Of a stretch of 64,000 nucleotides of DNA, positions 25,131 through 37,761 are shown one piece after another. The DNA is taken from the NCBI GenBank assembly GCA_964036315.1, contig OZ038488.1, forward strand, positions 67,199,842 to 67,263,841. The letters are read 5' to 3'. A model generated the notes under the pieces. It had not been told where the DNA came from. It did no database searches and worked only from the letters and a program-made list of their open reading frames with translations. Numbering within the stretch: position 1 is the stretch's first letter; the number at the start of each line of letters is the position of its first letter. Source of the stretch: Acanthosepion esculentum (lineage: Eukaryota; Mollusca; Cephalopoda; Sepiida; Sepiidae). The translations under genes and the position numbers were made by a program.

Positions 25131-25775
25131 TCAGCCAAATGCATGTTCTGTCTGTCTTTGAAGTTTTGTTCTTTCTCTCTGTATCGGAACTTCGTTTGGA
25201 GTAACTATGTAATCGTGACATCGGCCTCGATGCAAAATTTGATAATTACTTTTTTTTTTAATCGTGTTTTAGACTTCAGCCCATCCTCACCCTACTTGCT
25301 CACTTGGTATTCAAAAGACCCTTACTTTTATATATGCCAAGCAGGTCACCAAAAGCATTGGGAGGGATAAATCGATGTTAAAAGTGGTGGCGATATTAAA
25401 TTGGATATTAAGGTTTAAAGATTGAGTATGCTATACATTTCTTTTTTAATAGAATCTTCTCAAATAGGAACAGTTTTATTATGCTTTTCGTTTTACACTT
25501 ATGGAATGGGACTTGCCTACAAACTTTTCCGCATATAAGACTTAAAAAGTTTTAGAACCTAACGTTTCGGGGTGGGGTGAAGATGGAAAATATTTTCCGA
25601 TTTTTGAAAATTAGTGGCAGTAATGATTTAGACACATGATCAGCTCATCTCAACTTGTCATAGATTGTCCAAGCCAAATTTAGCCCCGCCTTCCAAATCC
25701 TCCTATAGCCCATAGATGTATGTATGTATGTATGTATGCACTGGGGGGGGTGCAGTAAGATCTTCGCTTATTAAG

Positions 25776-25898
25776 GTAGGTTAGATGTGGCACAAGGCTG
25801 AAAGTATGAGGCAGACAGTGGGAATCGAACTCACTCCTCAGTCGTAATTGATCTAGCGAGACAAGCTTGCTAAACATTAAACCACATCCAAGTGGACT
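25776..25898 (-). mobile_element. tRNA-derived SINE with 17-bp target duplication
   Basis: Same family as 5727-5860 (reverse complement contains AGCAAGCTTGTCTCGCTAGA and GAGTTCGATTCCCAC). Flanks are GATCTTCGCTTATTAAG (25759-25775) and GATCTTCGCTTACTAAG (25899-25915), one mismatch. Confidence 0.87.
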
Positions 25899-26339
25899 GA
25901 TCTTCGCTTACTAAGTTGGTAAAGATTAATTAAAAATATGACTTGTAATCTACTTTGCAAAAAAAAAAAAAAGTTTATTTTCCCAAATCACAAAACTGTA
26001 AACCTTCAATAATATATAGTCATGAAATCGTGCGGCAAAATGTAAGTTTTATTGAAAGATATTTTTTAAAGATAAAAAAATATATATTTATTATTCCAAT
26101 AAAATTATCCGATTCATCGGAGATGTCTAAACAGTCTGGAATACTCAGGGATTTGTAGTTTAAATCAATTGCGTATACAAAATTCAATGTACATCCACTG
26201 CGCTTAACACCTTTCATGCACTGTCGATTTATGCATAAAGAAACGTGTCGTTTTGTGACTGATACTATGCTAGATCGAGCATAATTGCCGCGTGATTAAA
26301 CTAGCATTGTAGAGAACCACATTCCCTCCGTATTTCATC

Positions 26340-26560
26340 GGTTCTAGTTAAGTTCCACTCGAGTAGCTTCTTCCCGCAAACCACTGCTCTACGGAACCGA
26401 CACCCAAGTGGACGTTTTCCCGATTACTACAATCTTAACCTGTTCAAGTCTATAGTTAACAGTTATCTTCCCCACTTATCCGCATAAACTGTGCCTCTTG
26501 CTGTGTAACCCTCTACCAGGAGTGGCTCCAGGGCCTTGGACAAAATGAAAATCACTGTAA
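26340..26560 (+). pseudogene. LINE C-terminus and 3' end
   Basis: One open stretch reads FHSSSFFPQTTALRNRHPSG, then RFPDYYNLNLFKSIVNSY, then LPHLSA and a stop, followed by a short 3' UTR. It is the typical end of a LINE reverse-transcriptase protein and the cleanest of this type here. 5' truncated. Confidence 0.78.
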
Positions 26561-27155
26561 AACAAACAAAATATATATATATATATTATGTGTGTGTGTG
26601 TGTATGTATATATATAATGACTGTTTTAGCGGAAGTTCTCAAAATGTCGGTTGTCTTCCTTAATCTTTTTTCCTAACGTTTCTAGAGGATTAATCTTATG
26701 ACAATCTATAGTTTTGTTTTAAAATGCACTGACACTCGGTGATGTGGAAGGAGTCAGTATTTTTATTGTAAATTTAAATAAATTTAAGATGTTTCTTTAT
26801 TACTAAAAAGGAATTAGAATTCTGACGAGACTCTGATACTGTACACAGGTCTCCTTGGTTATTGACTAGGGTGCTGGAGATTTACTGTCGCTCAATTTTT
26901 CATCTATGACCACCAGACAACCGATGTTAACATGCAAATAATTAAAAATTAATAGAAACGCACGTAAAAATTTGATTGGTAATTAACTTTAATTTTAAAA
27001 CGTGATTTGTGTGTGTGACTGATTTAAAGCTTTACCCAGAAATGGTGTTATATTCTAACGACTGTTTATTTTTAATTTTGACTGACAGTGTATTAAAAAA
27101 ATAAGACGTTACTCTAATTATGATGATCTTATTAAAAATGCAGTACTGCTACGAT

Positions 27156-27377
27156 GCACGGTGGAGTAATGGATAGCGGCTCGGATTGAGGAATCGGAGA
27201 GCCGAGTTCGAATTATATTACCTTGAAAGGTATGAATCCTCTTCTTCTCCCTTCAGACCGGGTTCTATAGGCTCAGAAAGAAATGGCAATCTACTGCGGG
27301 GAAAACATCTGCCTCGTCAGTCATGTATCGAAAGATACATTGATCGCCTAAGCGTGTATCACGCATGGCACATAACT
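27156..27377 (+). mobile_element. tRNA-derived SINE with internal deletions
   Basis: GCACGGTGGAGTAATGGATA, then GAGAGCCGAGTTCGAATT, then jumps to GAAAGGTATGAATCC and ends CGTGTATCACGCATGGCACA. Compared with 36978-37269 it lacks about 35 bases after the B box and more before the tail. Confidence 0.82.
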
Positions 27378-28319
27378 AGCTGGCTGCTACTCTATCGCAC
27401 ACCCACATAAAAATTGATCTTCTGGCATGTGGACTAGACGTAAATATTTAAAATCCTGTATGCAATCTGAAGGGGTTTATCTGAATATTGCTTTGCGAAA
27501 TCATTTAGGCAGTGGCTTTGTAGCTAAAACTCTGTCAGCTTTTAGTTCCAGACTGTCTAGCGGTGACATGGGGAAAGATAGGTTTGTTGTCATAAATACA
27601 GGCTATCCAATGAGGAATGAGCTCATGATTCATTAACAATTCGCAAGACCAACTTGTTAACAATTACACTACGACGAGGCACTCTCCGTACAGTTATATA
27701 GTTTTGTTTTTTGTTTTTTTTTATTTATTTAGAAGTATGATATCAACTACGAACACGGCCACAATGTACTGGCCGTATCCGAGAAGTAAAAAATATGCCT
27801 GCCTTTCAGTAAAATGCACACCATTTACAGCAGCACAACCCAAGTCCTTGCAAGTGGATTAGCTGAACGCGTTCAGAAGAAACATTTGGACAATTACTAT
27901 ATGAAGCGCCCCCCCCCCCAATCTCTTGTTTACATCGACGACCCCCCCCCCCCCCATCGTGGTAAAGATTTGCTATTACACCCATCACAGTAGCGTCTTT
28001 TTTTGTTTCCGGCATAAATAATAGTCGGGGATGAGACGGGTGTAATAATAAAATAATACCAAAAATTTAAGATACATTATTTTTTTTAATTATATTTTAT
28101 ACATGGCAGCGTATAAGGCCACACCCCAATTCTAAACCTCGTAATAACCCTGGTTCCAAACGCGGAATATTAGGCTTAATATTTACGACTCTAATTTCCG
28201 TCTGGTTCTGGTTCCAGAAAACTTTAATCAAATGAATTTTTCTAACATGCATATTTCACGTTAAATTTAAAGCTTTATAAGCCGAAAAAGACTATATAGT
28301 AATTTTCTGTATACAGTAC

Positions 28320-28600
28320 TAGACTGGCAGCTAGGTCTCATTGTTTTACTGTTGAAATAGCCATACGTAACCGTAAGTTCTATTCTAATGGTTTCTTTTA
28401 TTGCTTCTGGAACTTTCTTGGATTTCCTGTCATCTACAATCTTCAAACGTTTAAATGCAACATCAATCGCCATCTTCTGTCTTCCTGCAACCTGTTCTCA
28501 TATTGTCTTTTCACCTCACTAACACATTCTCGTCGTCTTTCACTCGCAGTAACCCCCTTGCGTCTCGGCGGCATTATCGCCATGCTTGGTGAGAAATGAT
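28320..28600 (-). repeat. Dispersed repeat (copy 2, uninterrupted)
   Basis: Matches 5675-6115 without the SINE. The - strand has two overlapping frames of about 68 codons with basic, SR/RE-rich wording. Probably a decayed transposon; not assigned. Confidence 0.6.
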
Positions 28601-29586
28601 AAAAAAAATAAAAATCTTTCCTCATAGATATGTTATGTTCTACATTCAAATTTTACCTGTCGCCTTCAAATCATAGTTATCGGTTTCGTTGGATAAGACG
28701 TAATTTTACTGTGTATGATGGTATGCAGTTGTAGCAAAAATCTATAAAATAACGTTTTTCGATTTATAATTACAAAAGCAGATCGGCATTATTACGATTG
28801 ACTACCATAAATTAAAAGAACTACTACTAAATCAAGATCCGGTAGTTATACATGTGTGTGTGTGCGCACGCGCGTTGCAGTTCTGCCTGCTGCTTAAATA
28901 TTACTGGCTGCAGTGAAGTGCTTAGCATTTCTCGCGCTGGTCTTCTCACTAGAGTTATTGACCATGCCAAGTATACGCTTCTTTTGTTGTGCCGATATAC
29001 AGGCCAATCGGTTTTTTTTCCTTTGAGGGCATGGTGGTAGTGGAGGGGATCTAAATTCAGAATAGCTGGCACGAATTAGTTACCAATGTCATTTCGGCTA
29101 TTCCGAATCTTATATTACAGCCGATGTCCTATGATATTACGTTTTTTTTTTTGTTTGTTTGTGTGTGTAATATGAACGCTGCAGCTGCCATTTTAAATGA
29201 AAGTTTTGTTTAGCAAAGCGACAAGCAGGCTTTTCGAATACATATAAACTTTGAGTTTCACCTTTTTATACGTTCTCATGTTTTCAAATGAGAGCGTTCT
29301 GACATTCACCGCTTCTTTGGATATTTGAAAGTTTACACAATGCTATCAATGTTTCTCTCAGCCATCTTTTAGAAATTGGTATATGTAACAATTTATCCTA
29401 TTATAGAAAATAAATTTTTTTTTTATTAAACTGTAAATAATGACACTAATTCGCATCATTGGAACAGATTTCGTTTTTTTCTCGATAGTACCTTGTGATG
29501 CTTTCGTGTATGTTATTTTTTTTTTATTTTATTTGAAAAAGTCTACTATTTAAAGCAAGTTAAACATATATGCGCGCAAAGTGTTG

Positions 29587-29740
29587 GTACGGTGTAGTAA
29601 CGGATAGCTCGGACTAAGAAATCAGAGAGTAGCGTTCGTTCTATTCACTTGTGAAAGGTATGAATCTATCTCTTCTCCCCCCCCAACTATGGGTAAATAG
29701 CAAGACGGCCTGGGTACTATAGTCTTGTGTGGTAATAGGT
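29587..29740 (+). mobile_element. Degenerate tRNA-derived SINE
   Basis: GTACGGTGTAGTAACGGATA, then AAAGGTATGAATCTATCTC and CCCAACTATGGGTAAATAG, as in the other SINEs. The B box is damaged. Confidence 0.7.
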
Positions 29741-31269
29741 CTATGATAAGGACAACTCTGAATTCAAGATCTGAGGAGGATAGTTTGTGGACATTGTGAC
29801 ACAGTGTATCAGTTCTGTATTAGGTTCTTCCAAAATCTGTGGCTGGTTCTCCACGAGTCTCGGCCGCTATAATCAATTCATATGTGTGGATAGCACTGGC
29901 CGTTCGATTCTGTCTCCTCATACGTCGAAAACAACGGGAGAGTCCAAAACACACCTCTCTCTCTCTCTTTCACTCACACACACGAGAGAGAGAGAGAGAG
30001 ATGATTTTAAAAAGGTTAAATTTTATGGAAAACTGACTCTCAAAGGTTCTCAAACACTACCTGTCATAAGGCGCTCATGTACATCATGTGGTTGTAAATA
30101 TGTTAACGTCCTAATAGTTATCTTGCTCGGTATAGGAAAATAAACAAAAAAGTGCGTTTTGTTGATCTAATATTTCCTTTCGAATATAATATCCAATGGC
30201 GGCTACAATCAAAACTTGAGAAAAAAAATCGAAAACCTTAAATGCGAGCAAGCAGCAAACTGTTGACTGTAATAGATTTCCCGTCGTGGTTTCGTTGCTG
30301 GAGCAATTTCGAAATATCCGATGCGCTTGGACTTCAGAATTGTGACAACAGCATACGGTTGGGTGTGGCATGCATATCTTAAGCCATGCTATATCGTGTT
30401 TTTTTAAGTTTTTGTTTCAATCGACAATGTCTGTTGTTCGGGCGAATTTGGTTATCGTAATGATGTTCCAGTATCTTTTTTGGAAACTGGGACATTGTCA
30501 AGTTACCGGATATTCATTAGATGTCGATTTTGTTGAAAGCTCAATTACTGATGAATTTAAATTTTGTCTGCCATTCTTTTTCCCCCGAGAGATCGAAAAG
30601 AAATTTACATGCATCTTTATAAAATAAAGGCAGGCTTCTTTCATTTTTAATTATAGGAGGCTTTTTTGTTTCTTATTTACCAATTTAAGAAGACTATTGT
30701 TTGTAATCTATCATAAAATATACCTTTTAAGTTTCAAGTAGACGAACGGTGACGATTTCAAGGAACATCCTTATTCCAATCACACTTTTTTAAAAATATT
30801 CAACAAACCTCCACTCAATTTAGGTTACGAGAATTCTCAGACAAAGCATTTTATACTGAAAAAAAAAAAAAAAAAAAAATCCGGCCGTCCCGTCTTTGAA
30901 AGTCGTGTAAGTTGTAGCTCCTGAAATTCAACTTAAAACACACATTCCTTTTATTTACAAATCCGGTTCATTTTATATAATGAAACTAACATTTTCTTTT
31001 CAAAATTGCTTCAATTTTTTTCTGCGAATATAATGCCCCTCTTCTCACTGCTTCTTTGAAATTTGACCTTAGCGAAGTGTGAAACCTACAAAGTAGGCGC
31101 TACCCAAAAAATCTCTGTGTGGTTAAAAATGTATTTTTTTTATAAGATCCCTTTTATTAGACTCCTTTTGGCATTCAGGCTGTTTACTCTTTCTCGACAA
31201 ATACTCTTGAATAAAGTTAACTTTTTTACAGTGTATTTAAATAGTTTCAAATAATTTTTTCTTTTACGT

Positions 31270-31282
<13 letters not shown>

Positions 31283-31312
<30 letters not shown>
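31283..31312. repeat. (GT)n-(AT)n microsatellite
   Basis: GTGTGTGTGTGT at 31269 runs into (AT)n. Confidence 0.9.
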
Positions 31313-31314
<2 letters not shown>

Positions 31315-32679
31315 TAAAGCTTCCGTTTCTGTGGACATACGCAACCGGCTGTCAACAGATGTTTCCAAATCACCGTGAAATTCCAGCATTTGTCTAAAGC
31401 TAGCTCTTACTGCTATTTCTAAATTAGCACAGACACATAGTAACGTACAATCCGACCTGTTTTGTGTCGTATTTTGATTATAGTGTGTGTTGCTTGACAT
31501 ACTCTGTACTGTAGAGTATCATATCGAAATCAAAATGGCGGCGCCCATGTGAAATCAGTCATCGTCTTCATAATCATTTTTTTTTCAGTAAATGACAATT
31601 TCATATTTTCCATAAACAAACAATCACAGCCAGATAATGCTATAAGAATATGGAAGTGGTAACTAAAAAGATATCTCTTATACATCTGTATCTGTGTTCT
31701 TGTTTTAGTATTTATTTACCTACCTTATCATCGGGCAATATAAAACAGTACAGTAATTTTCCTATTCAAATGTTGGGTTTACCCAATATATATATGCGCC
31801 TTTGGTAGTATCTACCGTCGGTACAGATGTTTACCGAAACATTAAAAAAAACCCCCAAAAAATACAATTAAAGACTGGTAGAGAGAAGTAGGAAGGATGT
31901 AAATAAAAATCTCTTTTTGGAAAGAGAACAGGCTAATAAAGTGTAGAAAAGTGTTACATGCCTTCGCTCTAACCCTGAAAAAGAAAGCTAGTTGATGTTA
32001 TGAAAGCTATCTTTATTCCCAAATCCAGCAGTCATACTATCAATGACCATGTTTATATAGGCATCACAAATGCATTCTCTCTTAGTCTTAGCGACGTTTA
32101 CTCGAAAGTTATTCCATACACTGAGGTCTGGGAAAGCACGCTGTATTGTAACTAAAGTCGTTAACATTCATTTTTGTCACTAAACGGATGTCCTTCAGGG
32201 CTTCGCTTTAACATATCTCATTGCGCTTTGAAACTCTTATTAAATAACTTGTTTGTTTACATTACTTACATTGTGACTATTGTTTTTATCTTTAATATCA
32301 TAGCATCTCCCTAGGAGGCCTAGCATAAAAATAAGTACAGTATGGGAACCATTCATAAAGAAATGACAGCAAAGCTTCAACAGCAGAAAGAAAAGAAAGA
32401 CACGCCTCTGTGAATAAAATCAAGTTGAGCAGCAGCAGGTAGATTAAGCCTAATGGTTCCGCGTTCTAGACTCTGGATTGTCCAATGATAGTATAGCCAA
32501 AATGGATTAAAGCGATAGTTTGTGAATTTGGTGACACTGACTGAGAGTTCAAACCCTAGCCTAGTTAGTGCAGACATAGACTCTGTGAAATGAGAACGAG
32601 CAAAACCCAAATAAAAACGAGACTCAGATTAAATAAAGGGTTCAATACGAAATTCGCTGAAGATTACTTGGCTCGCCAA

Positions 32680-32785
32680 GCACCGGATGAAGGCTGGGGT
32701 AACAACGACCGAAACGTTGTGATGATGATAAAGATGAAGACAATAGTTTGAATGCAAATAATGTTAAATAACACCTCATCTCAGA
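32680..32785 (+). repeat. Retroelement-end-like repeat (single copy)
   Basis: GAAGGCTGGGGTAACAACGA, CCGAAACGTTGTGATGATG and finally AACACCTCATCTCA align with the reverse complement of about 4404-4510. The CCGAAACGTT motif is, as I recall it, found near ends of some Penelope-like retroelements; assignment uncertain. Confidence 0.45.
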
Positions 32786-33780
32786 AATTATTAATTGTTT
32801 CTGCAGTGGGCTACGTGTAACTGAAAGAGTATTTACTGTGTTCTAAAATAAATATCGTAGCCCCTTTTCATGATTTTTAGAACTGCTCTTTGTTGACCTT
32901 ACGTGGGATCATATTGACACAAATTGATTCTCAGCGGTCTGACATGTTGACTTAAGATATATTTAATCCCCCTACTCCTCAACATATTCCAGCTGCTAAA
33001 GGCAACCTGTCTTAATTCTGGCCTTTAAATTGAATGCTTATTTTATATCTAAATATTAAGCTAGCAAATGTTTATTATTAGCTGACAACTTTAACGCGTC
33101 TACGTGAATTCAACTGAGCCGTGGACATGAATCTAACAGACTTGATCAGAAGACAGTGATCAGACCACCCATCCTGCCTCAAATATATAAATTCCAGGAA
33201 TACAGATTATGTATAATCAAAACTAGAAATTTCATATTATCTGGTTTTGGTCTCCTTCAAATTCAACTAATTGATAGCTATATTAAAACCGTTTTTCACT
33301 ACGACTAATTATGATGTAAATCTTTAGTTACGCGGTTAAGTTTCTTTTCTTTACCTGAGTAAGCCTTTTTATATATTTTTTTATACAGGGTGTCTGAAAA
33401 TATGCATACACCTTTTTAAGCTTTCTCAAGAAATAATTGAAGCAACTAATACCAATTATATCTAATTTAAATAATGCACATGCAAGACAGTATTTATTAT
33501 AAATGCATTCTCTTAGGTTTTTGTCATCGCATGTTTTCAGAATTGCACCCATTCTCATCGCGACGCAGTGGAATTAAAGATTTGGCATCAGTCAGAGATT
33601 CTACCCACAAGCTATCGTCGCACGGCAAAGCGGAAGGGAAATTTTAACGATTTTACTATGTGAAAGACGTCAGTAGCTAGGAGAGCTCGATTCGAATATA
33701 TATATATATATCAATAAAATTACAACGTATCGAACATAGTGCAGGTGTTAACGAAACATTGCTCAATGTAATGAAACCGA

Positions 33781-33782
<2 letters not shown>

Positions 33783-33822
<40 letters not shown>
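33783..33822. repeat. (AT)n microsatellite
   Basis: About 20 AT units directly left of the inverted-repeat element at 33824. Confidence 0.93.
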
Positions 33823-33823
<1 letters not shown>

Positions 33824-33825
<2 letters not shown>

Positions 33826-33931
33826 GCATGAGTGAGTTTCATACACAACGAAATTTTGCTTCAAACCATAAAACGGACATTTTGAACTCTGCACCCGAAG
33901 ATTTCGCCGTGCATGAAACTCAGTCGTGCTA
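33824..33931. mobile_element. Short MITE-like element with about 36-bp inverted ends
   Basis: Left arm TAGCATGAGTGAGTTTCATA and right arm, reverse-complemented, TAGCACGACTGAGTTTCATG continue to match as CACAACGAAATTTT against CACGGCGAAATCTT. About 35 bases lie between arms. Confidence 0.65.
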
Positions 33932-34004
33932 GAGGTGTAAGATATATATCTGTTCTGGCTTAAGTAAAATATTTTGCGTCAGAGATCTGGGATACTGTAA
34001 TGTC

Positions 34005-34370
34005 TGTAGCATTTAATGGCCAGGGTAACTGTTGTCGCTACTCAAAGGAGAATCGGCAATGAGAGTTTGAACTCCAAACTAATCTGTTGCATTCACTTTC
34101 GCACACACATCCTTGGGAAAGATATCAATCCATCTCTTTTCTTATCAACTAATACGGGTTAAATAACTAGGAATACAGTGTTCTCTGGTTTTCAGAGTTA
34201 AGCCTTCTAAGAGAAGGAAAACTGAACTCAAAACCGCAGAGAAGGCAACAGAAAAAGTATTTCCCTTCTCTTTCTCCCAAAAGTCATGGCAATTCGCGGA
34301 TAACAAAGAAAAGGAATCCGTGGAGCGCTTTGGGTACCTGCAGCCTTAAGGGATAAGGCATTAAAAATAT
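34005..34370 (+). mobile_element. SINE of a second tail type
   Basis: Shares the central block (GGGAAAGATATCAATCCATC...GGGTTAAATAACTAG), but its distal part (GGCAACAGAAAAAGTATTTC...AAAGGAATCCGTGGAG...GGCATTAAAAAT) differs from the ATGGCACATAAC tail and matches 57365-57700. The B-box-like GAGAGTTTGAACTCC is weak. Confidence 0.65.
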
Positions 34371-35972
34371 TTAATTACATCTGGTTTGTTTTCACATCAG
34401 TATGTGTTTAATTAATGCAAATATATACATTGGAAATATTGATCTGGATATAACTGAGTTTTCTCAACTGATGTTCATATGCAAGATTTGTGGAAAGTCA
34501 ATGTTTCGTTCTACTATTTAAAGAATATAGCAAAGTGATTTGTATTTTTTTTTTTTTGAGCACTACAGGGAAAAACACATATGGTATCTTCTCTATTAAT
34601 AATTTAATTACTTTGAAACTTCTGATCGATTTTAATCTGAAAATTCACGAAAGGCTACATTTCTTGGCAAAAAAGCAACCTTGTTTTGCTGTTCTGTTCG
34701 ATTTTACAAGTTTAACTTTATATTTTATGCCGTTCAGGTACTTGAAAAAGTGGTATAAATGTGTATCTATGGCTAAATAAAGGTTCTAGCGAGTATATTC
34801 AAACTTTTAGCTCTATCATGTTTTTTTTCTATCCAAATAGGCTCCATAAGTGGCTCTGGTTTCGTAAGGTAACTTGTGACAATCAGTCTATAGGCAGAAA
34901 ATGACGAACTCGCATACATTTTGATAAAGTTTCATATTTGACAAACTTCGTGGTGTTATGAGGCTGTTTGAGATTTCCAAAAATAAAAATAAAAACTTTA
35001 GTTAATCCTTATTAAGTTACTCGCCTCACACCCAAAATGTCAGATTTTTATATTTCGCTATTTTCATCAGAATCTGGTAAATCGTCTTGCCAGTCTAATG
35101 TTACTGAATTTTTCATTTCACTTCATTGCGAATTTTGGAACTATTTTTAACTCTTAAGCGACGGGAAAAGGTTGCACGAACATGCACGCCAAACGGAGTA
35201 AAAAAAATATATATATATATATATGAGAAAACTAGTTTTCCAAACGATAGTTTTGTTTATTTAAGCTTTGTATACGAAAGCTTATAAAAATAGAATTTGT
35301 TTTAACTCTTTGTAGATTATAAAGAAAAGGAAATGGGAAGCAAAACACATGTTAGGTTCCTAAATTCGATATTCTTTGAATCATTCCATAAAAAATGTAG
35401 TTGAAGTTTTCACCAATTTTTTCGCCTCTTCTGTCTTCAAGTGTGTATGCACATGTAGCGCTGTCTTTGGCTGTTTCTACCAACTTTATTTGCAGACAAA
35501 TATTCCTAGTGAATGATGCGATCTCTGGAGTTGCCAATTAGTCATTTAAACTGGAATCACGAATGATGCATGTATCGCGGGAAAAAGTCTAAATCCTCAA
35601 TTGAAGATCTACTGAAACCTCAATTGGTGTAGCATGTCGTTTTAAAGGTTAAACCTCTTTACAATTTAGTATCCCTCCGCTTTCAAATTTCTGGAGCTTA
35701 TGAACATAAGCGATTTTTTTCAGTTTATAATATTTTGAGGAGTTTATTAATAAACAGTAACATATCGTCATAGCTGTGAGTATATTTAATGCACAAGTGG
35801 GTTTATTTTTTAAATCGGTGACTTAATGAACACACTTAAAGATTTCTGAATCTAAGTGTGATGTTTTTCTTTCCTTATTGCTGTTCGACATGAAAGTTTA
35901 ATATTTTGTTTTTATAAGTAGCTCTCCTGTTTCATCTCTTTAGTAATTCTAATTAAATTTTTTGTTTTACAG

Positions 35973-36106
35973 TGCGAATCTGACATCCAGGGCTTGAACC
36001 GACGAATTCAACTTCTGGAGGAGGATCTGGAGCGATCAGAGGAGAGATTGACCAGTGCTCAGTCCAAACTTGAAGATGCCTCCAAGGCTGCAGATGAGAG
36101 CGAGAG
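35973..36106 (+). CDS. TPM: Tropomyosin exon 3 (constitutive)
   Basis: A 134-bp exon with acceptor TTTTACAG and donor GTAATG, the standard size of tropomyosin exon 3. It encodes [19 protein letters not shown] and continues through ERSEERL to the hallmark ending AADESER, whose last codon (AG-) is completed by the first base of exon 4. These are signature tropomyosin motifs ([13 protein letters not shown] and KAADESER). The peptide corresponds to residues of about 81-125 in a 284-residue tropomyosin, in the coiled-coil rod that lies on actin. Only one copy was found, so it is presumably shared by all isoforms. Confidence 0.98.
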
Positions 36107-36250
36107 GTAATGTTTCTCTACAGTCTCTGAACTTAAAGGTGTTTTTGGTAATAGAAATATTAGCATTCATATACGAAAACAGTTAAAGAAAACCAGAGTT
36201 TTCTCTACATTTCACAGCAGCCTTTCTCAATCTCTTTATCCCAGACGTAC

Positions 36251-36286
<36 letters not shown>

Positions 36287-36369
36287 AATTATCATGGTTA
36301 TTTGTTGATCAATCATTACGGTTTCCTCTTTCAAAGGAACTTTTCGATTGGGTGGGAGCTTTTTCAAAT

Positions 36370-36850
36370 TCTTTGCTTTTGGCCACACTTACTAACAGTA
36401 TCATTTATTTGCACCGCTGTTGTCGCTACTCTCTTGTGATTCATGGTGGCATTTAAGGCAAAATGGCTTGCTGGTTCTTTTTGCACCGGCGATGTTGAGG
36501 TTACCTCGTCCCTATTCTCGAAATTTCTTCCGCCCACTGGTAAAGCCGTTGACTTATGAGGCGCATCTCCTACGCCCAGGCTGGCGACTGGCTTGATGGC
36601 TGCTTGGCACAGGTGGGTTGGAGAGAGGCGTTCCCTTTCACCGGTTGAGCTGGGAAACTCTTCCGACTACCCTCACACATTTTAGCCGACAGGTGGATGC
36701 CGTTGACCGAGGTGTGGGCATTGCAGTGTAAGAGTTGGATGTAGACTGTGTACCAGTACAATTCCACATAACAATTCACCTAAGCAAAGCAGGTCGACCG
36801 CTTCGCTGCAAAGGCAATACCATTGACGATACACCCCAAGTAGTCAAACT
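36370..36850. other. Moderately GC-rich unassigned patch
   Basis: Noticeably less AT-rich than its surroundings, ending just before a G-run and a SINE. It has a short - strand frame (CNAHTSVNGIHLSAKMCEGS). It looks like transposon-derived sequence, but I do not recognise it and no splice-consistent exon is evident. Confidence 0.4.
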
Positions 36851-36977
36851 AAATATTGAACAGATTTTGTTTCGGGGGGGGGGGGAGAATGGAGGGAGAC
36901 ACGGTTTTAATATAAACGGACTGACTCGCAAAACTGGGTGGGGGTCTAGAATAACAGTAGGTAGGTTTGAAGAAGGA

Positions 36978-37269
36978 GGCACGGTGGAGTAATGCGGCTC
37001 GGATTGAGGAATCGGAGAGCCGAGTTCGAATTCCAGTCGAATCCATTACATTCCTTAACGTGCTAATACCTTTGGGAAAAGTATGAATCCTCTACTTCTC
37101 CCACCGTCTATAGGCAAATAGCAGGACAGACCGGGTTCTATAGCGTTGGATGGCAACTGATCTACCGCAAAAAGAAATGGCAATATACTGCGGGAAAAAT
37201 CTGCCTCGTCAGTCATGTATCGAAAGATGCATAATCGCCTAAGCGTGTGTCACGTATGGCACATAACTG
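36978..37269 (+). mobile_element. Full-length-looking tRNA-derived SINE (reference copy)
   Basis: About 290 bp: GCACGGTGGAGTAATGCGGC (A box), GAGAGCCGAGTTCGAATTCC (B box), central GGGAAAAGTATGAATCC and TATAGGCAAATAGCAGGACA, then AAAGAAATGGCAATATACTG, and the tail ATCGCCTAAGCGTGTGTCAC...GGCACATAAC. Best-preserved copy in the window. Confidence 0.9.
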
Positions 37270-37557
37270 ACCGAGTGAGGTTGGAAGAAATTGAAATAGT
37301 CGAGCCTGTCCATCTCCTTTTGACGTTAGAGTAGTCAGATTCATACACAGTCTTCTCTTCGGCTATTAGTGGAGGTAGTTAAATCTATTTACATAATTAG
37401 AGATAAGATAATGACGCTCTACAGATAACAAAGAAATATATTATGTCGCAAATCTATTGAAAAGAATTTTCATTAGGATCAATTTTTTATTTATTTTTGT
37501 TTACGTTGCCACCAATGCAGGGAATATATATATAAACCTCGAAATGTGATTTTAAAA

Positions 37558-37761
37558 AAGAAAACTACTCCGAATGAATCGATATCTTCTAGAAACATCA
37601 CATTGAAATTCATTTTTATTATCCCTTAAAAAAAGATGTGTGGGTGGTGTAACGGATAGTTTCTCGGAATGAGAAATCGGAGAGCAGAGTTCGAATTCTA
37701 GTCGGGTTCGTTACATTCACTTACGCGAAAATACCCTTGAGGGAAGGTATAAATCAATGCG
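37558..37761 (+). mobile_element. tRNA-like SINE with extra conserved 5' sequence
   Basis: SINE unit 37640-37761 (GGGTGGTGTAACGGATAG, GCAGAGTTCGAATTCTAGTC). The 80 bases before it (ACTCCGAATGAATCGATATC...CACATTGAAATTCATTTTT) are also matched in the reverse complement at 52485-52652, so the repeated unit is longer than the SINE. Confidence 0.75.

Larger units (their letters stand above)
20732..35972 (+). other. Intron between exon 1b and exon 3 (15.2 kb), repeat-rich
   Basis: GTAGGT donor and TTTTGTTTTACAG acceptor. No alternative exon 3 or other coding exon was recognised. The intron holds SINEs (24554-24843, 25776-25898, 27156-27377, 29587-29740, 34005-34370), LINE relics (24890-25130, 26340-26560), a dispersed repeat at 28320-28600, a retroelement-end-like repeat at 32680-32785, a short inverted-repeat element at 33824-33931, and several (AT)n tracts. 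About 20.8-22.8 kb, 23.2-24.5 kb, 30.1-31.2 kb and 34.4-35.9 kb look like plain AT-rich intron. Confidence 0.85.

Noticed and set aside
32680..32730. Hammerhead ribozyme around CCGAAACGTT
   Set aside because: One core position does not fit the CUGANGA consensus and stem II cannot be paired convincingly by eye.
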